A DNA stretch of 9,424 nt. It comes from Holophagaceae bacterium (lineage in GTDB: Bacteria; Acidobacteriota; Holophagae; Holophagales; Holophagaceae). Below the pieces are notes generated by a model. The model had not been told where the DNA came from. It worked only from the letters and a program-made list of their open reading frames with translations, and did not search any database. Below, piece by piece: positions 6,160 through 9,424 of the stretch (the first letter of the stretch is position 1; each line of letters starts with the position of its first letter). The position numbers were made by a program, and so were the translations under genes. The stretch spans positions 1-9,424 of the forward strand of contig PMJK01000106.1 of NCBI GenBank assembly GCA_003158505.1, given 5' to 3'.

Positions 6160-6915
6160 TCAAATTCGGAGCCAAGCAGGAACACAGGCGATGGCGACCA
6201 TGGCGCTGTAGTTGCGCATGGTTTTGTCGTAACGGGTCGCGAGGCTTCGGTATTGCTTGAGCTTCGCGAACAGGTTCTCGATGGCGTGGCGGGCCTTGTA
6301 GAGATGGACATCGAAGGCGGCTGGATCTTTCCTGCACGGATGGGGCGGAACGACTGCCTCTGCTCCAATTGCAGCGATCTGGTCTCGGCAGGACTTCCCG
6401 TCATAGGCACGATCACCGAGAACAGCCCCGGCATCCCGGCCCATCAACAGGCTTCCAAGTTGCTTGCTCTCGTGCGACTGGCCTGGTGTCAGCACAAAAT
6501 CCACGGGATTGCCCTGGGCATCCCCCATCAGGTGGACTTTGGTCGAGAAGCCGCCCCGCGAGCGCCCAAGGGCTTGAATGTAGGTCCCCCTTTTTGCACC
6601 AGCCGCATGCTGTTGGGCTCGAATGACGGTGCCGTCAACCATGACCCATTCACAACCCGCCTCACCTCGAACGGTTTCGAGGACCCGCTGCCAGACACCA
6701 CTCCGGTTCCACCGATTGAAGCGGGTGAAGACCGTGTTCCAGGGCCCAAAGGATTCTGGCAAATCCCTCCAGGGGGCACCAGTTCGGTGCTTCCAGAGAA
6801 TGGTTTCAACGATGGGGCGATTCTCCAAACGAGGGTGCCCAATTCCGCCCTGTTCGCTCGGCAGCAAAGGCTCCATCCTCGCCCACATCCATTCAGTCAG
6901 GAAGGTTCTTGCCAC
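6160..6915 (-). CDS. IS5-family DDE transposase
   Basis: A 251-residue transposase in a single frame, close to the usual 250-270 residues when both halves are joined. The N-terminal DUF4096-like region contains LLPSEQGGIGHPR and WKHRTGAPWRDLPESFGPWNT. The DDE catalytic triad is visible: D94 in MVDGTVIRA, D168 in LGDRAYDGKSC, and E213 in ARHAIENLFAKLK followed by YRSLATRYDKT. Many relatives split the gene into two frames with a programmed shift, and no break is seen here. The start is GTG (6913-6915) with GAGG six bases upstream. The stop lies at the edge of the lost left inverted repeat. It looks catalytically intact. It cuts and joins the GGGTCTGTTTTC-type ends seen at 2230 and 7011. Confidence 0.93.
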   Translation of the reverse strand: MARTFLTEWMWARMEPLLPSEQGGIGHPRLENRPIVETILWKHRTGAPWRDLPESFGPWNTVFTRFNRWNRSGVWQRVLETVRGEAGCEWVMVDGTVIRAQQHAAGAKRGTYIQALGRSRGGFSTKVHLMGDAQGNPVDFVLTPGQSHESKQLGSLLMGRDAGAVLGDRAYDGKSCRDQIAAIGAEAVVPPHPCRKDPAAFDVHLYKARHAIENLFAKLKQYRSLATRYDKTMRNYSAMVAIACVPAWLRI

Positions 6916-7011
6916 GCTCTACCTCAACGTAATACTCAAGAGGTACCGCAGTTAGGCGGTTTGTACAACCCCATTCGTCCATTTGGCTTTCTGGACTCTG
7001 AAAACAGACCC
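6161..7011 (-). mobile_element. IS5-family insertion sequence (copy 2), left end lost
   Basis: The right end reads, inward from 7011, GGGTCTGTTTTCAGAGTCC, bordered by TA (7012-7013). It encloses one intact transposase gene. At the left, homology with copy 1 runs to 6161, immediately beyond the transposase stop, but the outermost 11 bases expected (GGGTCTGTTTT) are replaced by unrelated sequence. That sequence contains a 12-base near-tandem repeat: AAATTCGG at 6150-6157 and again at 6162-6169, with TATC between. Without its left terminus this copy probably cannot transpose alone, though its transposase could act on other ends. A match to a named IS was not attempted. Confidence 0.82.
6993..7011. 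repeat. IS5-family terminal inverted repeat (right end of copy 2)
   Basis: The complement reads GGGTCTGTTTTCAGAGTCC, matching the left end at 2230-2247 at 17 of the first 18 bases. TA follows at 7012-7013. The terminal base at 7011 also supplies the last base of the neighbouring dehydrogenase's TAG stop codon. Confidence 0.85.
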
Positions 7012-8156
7012 TAGTTGCCCTGTTGAATTTCTTTTGCAATGACAAGCCGCTGGATCTGATTGGTCCCTTCATAGATCTGCAGGAGCTTGGCGTCGCGCAT
7101 GCACTTCTCGACCAGATAGTCGCGGCTGTAGCCATTGCCGCCGAGGATCTGCACGGCGTCGGTGCTGACCTCCATGGCGGTATCGGTGGCGAAGGTCTTG
7201 GCGATGGCGCTCTGCTTGGAGTTCTTGATGCCGTTGTCGGTCATCCAGGCGGCCTGCCAGGTCAACAGGCGGCTGGCCTCGATCTTCTTGGCCATATCCG
7301 CCAGCATGAAGCTGATGGCCTGGTTGCTGAAGATGGGCTGGCCGAACTGGATGCGGGTCTTGGCGTACTCGAGCGCGATCTCGAAGGCGGCGCGGGCCAC
7401 ACCCACGCCCCCGGCGGCCACGGCGGCGCGGGTCTGGTCCAGGGTCTTCATGGCGATGACGAAGCCCATGCCTTCCTTGCCGAGGATATTCTCTGCAGGC
7501 ACCTCGGCGTCGTTGAAGTAGAGCTCCACCTGGTTCGAGGCGCGCTGGCCCATCTTGTCCATGGCCTTGCCCACCACCAGTCCTGGCGTGTCGCGGGGAA
7601 CCACGATGCAGCTGGTGCCGCGGGCGCCCTTGCTGGGGTCCGTGCTACAGAACAGCGCATACCAGTCGGCGTAGCCGCCATTCGTGCAGTAGCACTTGGT
7701 GCCGTTGATGAGGTACTTGTCACCCTTCTTCTCGGCGCGGCAGCTCATGCCCCCAGCATCGGATCCGGCATTGGGTTCGGAAAGCGAGAAAGCCGCGAAT
7801 TTGGGTTCCTCCGCGAGCATCCCCAGCCACTTTTTTTTCTGTTCAAGGGACCCCGCGACAAGCAGGGGTGTCATGGCGAGGCCGTTGGCCATAATGGAAG
7901 TGTAGAGGCCCGCGCAACCCCAGGCCAGCTCCTCGCAGACGATGGCCTCTTCAACCTGTTTGGCGCCCGGGCCACCGCAGTCCTCGGGCACAAGTGCCTG
8001 CAGATAGCCCTGATCCCAGGCTGCCTTGTAGACGTCTACGGCCCACTCGCCGGTTTCGTCGTACTTACGGGCCACGGGGCGCATGATCTTCTCAGCGAAA
8101 GTGTGGGCGCGTTCTTTCTCGGCCTGTTGTTCGGGGGAGAGTGAAAAACCGAGCAT
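7011..8156 (-). CDS. Acyl-CoA dehydrogenase
   Basis: A 381-residue FAD-dependent acyl-CoA dehydrogenase of the short/medium-chain type and of normal length. It makes the alpha-beta double bond in an acyl-CoA and passes electrons to electron-transfer flavoprotein in fatty-acid or branched-chain amino-acid breakdown. Family signature 1 is AFSLSEPNAGSDAG (122-135), and signature 2 starts at QILGGNGYSRDYL (336 on). RIQFGQPI (268-275) is the usual helical-domain motif. The catalytic base is probably E363 in YEGT, as in butyryl-CoA dehydrogenases. The chain length of the substrate cannot be read. The start ATG (8154-8156) has AGAGG five bases away. No ETF, thiolase or hydratase gene is adjacent. 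The TAG stop (7011-7013) uses the flanking TA plus the first IS base, so insertion left the protein unchanged. Two relics of related genes' ends lie beyond the IS unit. Confidence 0.95.
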   Translation of the reverse strand: MLGFSLSPEQQAEKERAHTFAEKIMRPVARKYDETGEWAVDVYKAAWDQGYLQALVPEDCGGPGAKQVEEAIVCEELAWGCAGLYTSIMANGLAMTPLLVAGSLEQKKKWLGMLAEEPKFAAFSLSEPNAGSDAGGMSCRAEKKGDKYLINGTKCYCTNGGYADWYALFCSTDPSKGARGTSCIVVPRDTPGLVVGKAMDKMGQRASNQVELYFNDAEVPAENILGKEGMGFVIAMKTLDQTRAAVAAGGVGVARAAFEIALEYAKTRIQFGQPIFSNQAISFMLADMAKKIEASRLLTWQAAWMTDNGIKNSKQSAIAKTFATDTAMEVSTDAVQILGGNGYSRDYLVEKCMRDAKLLQIYEGTNQIQRLVIAKEIQQGN

Positions 8157-8315
8157 GAGTGCCTCTTCGAGAAAAAGGAGGGAGGGGTGGCTTGACTGGG
8201 GGTCCGAAAAATCCAGTCTATCGCTGCACGTCCCGACGCCAAAGGACGAGGCTCTTGACGCCGGGTAGGATGACTCAGGTCACACTAAGGGTAGACTTGA
8301 GGGTTGGGGTGTCCG
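8157..8315. promoter_or_regulatory. Divergent intergenic region with short inverted repeats
   Basis: This 159-bp gap must hold promoters for both the dehydrogenase (leftward) and the aminotransferase (rightward). It contains a perfect inverted repeat GACTGG-N13-CCAGTC (8194-8218) and a shorter one TGAC-TCAG-GTCA (8271-8282), each placed where a regulator could act on either gene. A TTGACT at 8192-8197 with GTCTAT 18 bases on (8216-8221) is a weak plus-strand promoter candidate overlapping the first repeat. None of this is certain. Confidence 0.35.
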
Positions 8316-9424
8316 ATGACCATCCGAATTGCTGACATTGGAAAGACCATTCTCGAGACCGAATACGCCGTGCGGGGGCCCATCGTGGCTCGCGCGGCCG
8401 AGCTGGAGAGGCAGGGGCGCGAGATCATCTACTGCAACATCGGGAACCCCCAGTCCCTGGGGCAGAAGGCCCTCACCTGGAACCGCCAGATCCTGGCCCT
8501 TTGCGAATACCCGGAGCTCATGGACCAGACCCCCGGCGCCTTTCCCTCGGACGTGATCGAAGCCGCGAAGGCCATTCTCGTCGGCACGAGGCACGGCCTC
8601 GGCGCCTACAGCGAAAGCCGGGGCGTGCGCTTCATCCGCGAGGCCGTGGCCGAATTCATCCTGGAGCGCGACCACATCGGCGTGGATCCCGATGCCATCT
8701 TCCTCACGGATGGCGCCAGCAAGGGCGTGCAGACCATCCTGCGGCTGCTCATCAGCGGTCCCCGGGACGGGATCATGATCCCCATTCCCCAGTACCCGCT
8801 CTATTCGGCCACCGTGACGCTGGATGATGGGCGCATGGTGCCCTACTTCCTGGACGAGGCCAACGGCTGGAAGCTGAGCCGCACCATGCTGGAAGCCTCC
8901 ATTTCCCAGGCGGAGGCAGAGGGGACCCGGGTGAAAGCCATCTGCGTGATCAACCCCGGCAACCCCACGGGAGCGGTGCTGGACGAGGCCAACATCGCGA
9001 TGATCATCGATTTCGCGAAGGCCCACGGGCTCTCGATCCTGGCGGACGAGGTCTACCAGGAGAACATCTACCTGCCCGGGGATAAATTCGTGTCCTTCGC
9101 GAAGGTGCTTCATCAGTCGAAGGCACAGGATGTCTCCCTCTTCAGTTTCCACTCCTGCTCCAAGGGCATCCTGGGCGAGTGCGGCGTGCGGGGCGGCTAC
9201 TTCGAGTACCGGAATGTGCCGGACGAAGTGGCCGAGCAGATCCTCAAGCTCCAGAGCGTGAACCTCTGCTCCAATCTGGCCGGGCAAGTCTCCACCTATG
9301 CCATGGTCCGCCCGCCGAAACCCGGCATGCCTTCCCACGCGCGTTACGCCGCGGAGAAGGCCACCATTTTCGATACGCTGAGGCAACGCGCCATCCTGCT
9401 GGCCGAGGGCCTGAACCGCATCGA
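8316..9424 (+). CDS. Alanine aminotransferase, eukaryote-type (3' end outside window)
   Basis: This PLP enzyme probably converts alanine plus 2-oxoglutarate to pyruvate plus glutamate. 369 codons are visible and the gene runs off the right edge. The family's usual length suggests several dozen residues are missing. It resembles animal and plant alanine aminotransferases closely: EYAVRGPIV near the start, CNIGNPQSLGQKALTWNRQ, HGLGAYSESRGV, IPIPQYPLYSAT, then NPGNPTG (213-219), LADEVYQENIY with D244 and Y247, the PLP lysine K283 in SFHSCSKGILGECG, and R292 in VRGGY. All expected cofactor residues are present. The start ATG is supported by the EYAVRGPIV alignment. A GAGGG lies about 12 bases upstream, a loose Shine-Dalgarno. 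It is divergent from the acyl-CoA dehydrogenase, which fits amino-acid and carbon catabolism but does not prove co-regulation. A related aminotransferase with other substrates is possible. Confidence 0.9.
   Translation, partial: MTIRIADIGKTILETEYAVRGPIVARAAELERQGREIIYCNIGNPQSLGQKALTWNRQILALCEYPELMDQTPGAFPSDVIEAAKAILVGTRHGLGAYSESRGVRFIREAVAEFILERDHIGVDPDAIFLTDGASKGVQTILRLLISGPRDGIMIPIPQYPLYSATVTLDDGRMVPYFLDEANGWKLSRTMLEASISQAEAEGTRVKAICVINPGNPTGAVLDEANIAMIIDFAKAHGLSILADEVYQENIYLPGDKFVSFAKVLHQSKAQDVSLFSFHSCSKGILGECGVRGGYFEYRNVPDEVAEQILKLQSVNLCSNLAGQVSTYAMVRPPKPGMPSHARYAAEKATIFDTLRQRAILLAEGLNRI

Larger units (their letters stand above)
2230..7011. mobile_element. Putative composite transposon carrying the NHL-repeat gene
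   Basis: Two same-orientation IS5-family copies flank one gene. The outer ends (GGGTCTGTTTTC at 2230, and its complement ending at 7011) are well preserved, and each is bordered by TA (2228-2229 and 7012-7013). The inner ends are decayed (2766-2783) or lost (around 6161). This is the pattern left when selection or recent movement acted on the outer pair. Excising the unit plus one TA leaves the dehydrogenase with a TAA stop and a continuous downstream sequence. The alternative is two independent insertions, since copy 1 also has TA at its inner end. Confidence 0.5.

Noticed and set aside
7023..8144. 373-codon plus-strand open frame opposite the acyl-CoA dehydrogenase
   Set aside because: It is an antisense shadow of a high-GC gene. 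The minus-strand product has full family motifs, while the plus-strand one is low-complexity and rich in Gly/Ala/His/Leu.
8280..9386. 368-codon minus-strand open frame opposite the aminotransferase
   Set aside because: It is antisense to a clearly conserved aminotransferase. The translation has no recognisable domain and begins inside the plus-strand gene.

Overview
The window is high-GC bacterial DNA. It carries three ordinary chromosomal genes, and between them lies a decayed, IS-rich stretch with one large secreted protein gene. No taxonomic marker is present. A very long secreted protein with putative Ig domains and an NHL propeller, beside a TPR protein, an acyl-CoA dehydrogenase and a eukaryote-type alanine aminotransferase, would fit an Acidobacteriota (Holophaga/Geothrix-like) chromosome. 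That assignment is inference only.

Layout. 1-211: no supportable gene. 212-1912 (-): membrane-anchored TPR protein. 1913-2229: a 317-base 'graveyard' upstream of the TPR gene. It holds two decayed copies of the 3' end of an acyl-CoA dehydrogenase gene (1935-1962 and 2138-2190). Between them lies a nested set of inverted repeats (1992-2131) that would fold, on the minus strand, into a closed multibranch RNA about 140 nt long. 2230-2783: remnant of an IS5-family element (copy 1) with a nonsense-mutated transposase tail and both terminal inverted repeats recognisable. 2866-5976 (-): 1036-aa secreted Ig/NHL-repeat protein. 5977-6160: AT-rich leader of that gene with overlapping palindromes. 6161-7011: second IS5-family copy (-), with an intact transposase but no left inverted repeat. 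7011-8156 (-): acyl-CoA dehydrogenase whose stop codon lies on the IS junction. 8316-9424 (+): alanine aminotransferase, cut by the window end.

How the parts relate. The two IS copies have the same orientation and bracket the NHL gene. The two outermost IS ends (2230 and 7011) are the best preserved, and each is bordered by TA, while the inner ends are degraded or lost. This is the layout of a composite transposon carrying a secreted propeller protein. Removing 2230-7011 and one TA joins the acyl-CoA dehydrogenase to a TAA stop and then directly to the dehydrogenase-tail relics and the TPR gene. The ancestral minus-strand order was therefore probably dehydrogenase - tail relic - structured element - tail relic - TPR gene. 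The dehydrogenase and aminotransferase are divergent across a 159-bp gap with short inverted repeats. No CRISPR array, tRNA or rRNA was seen.
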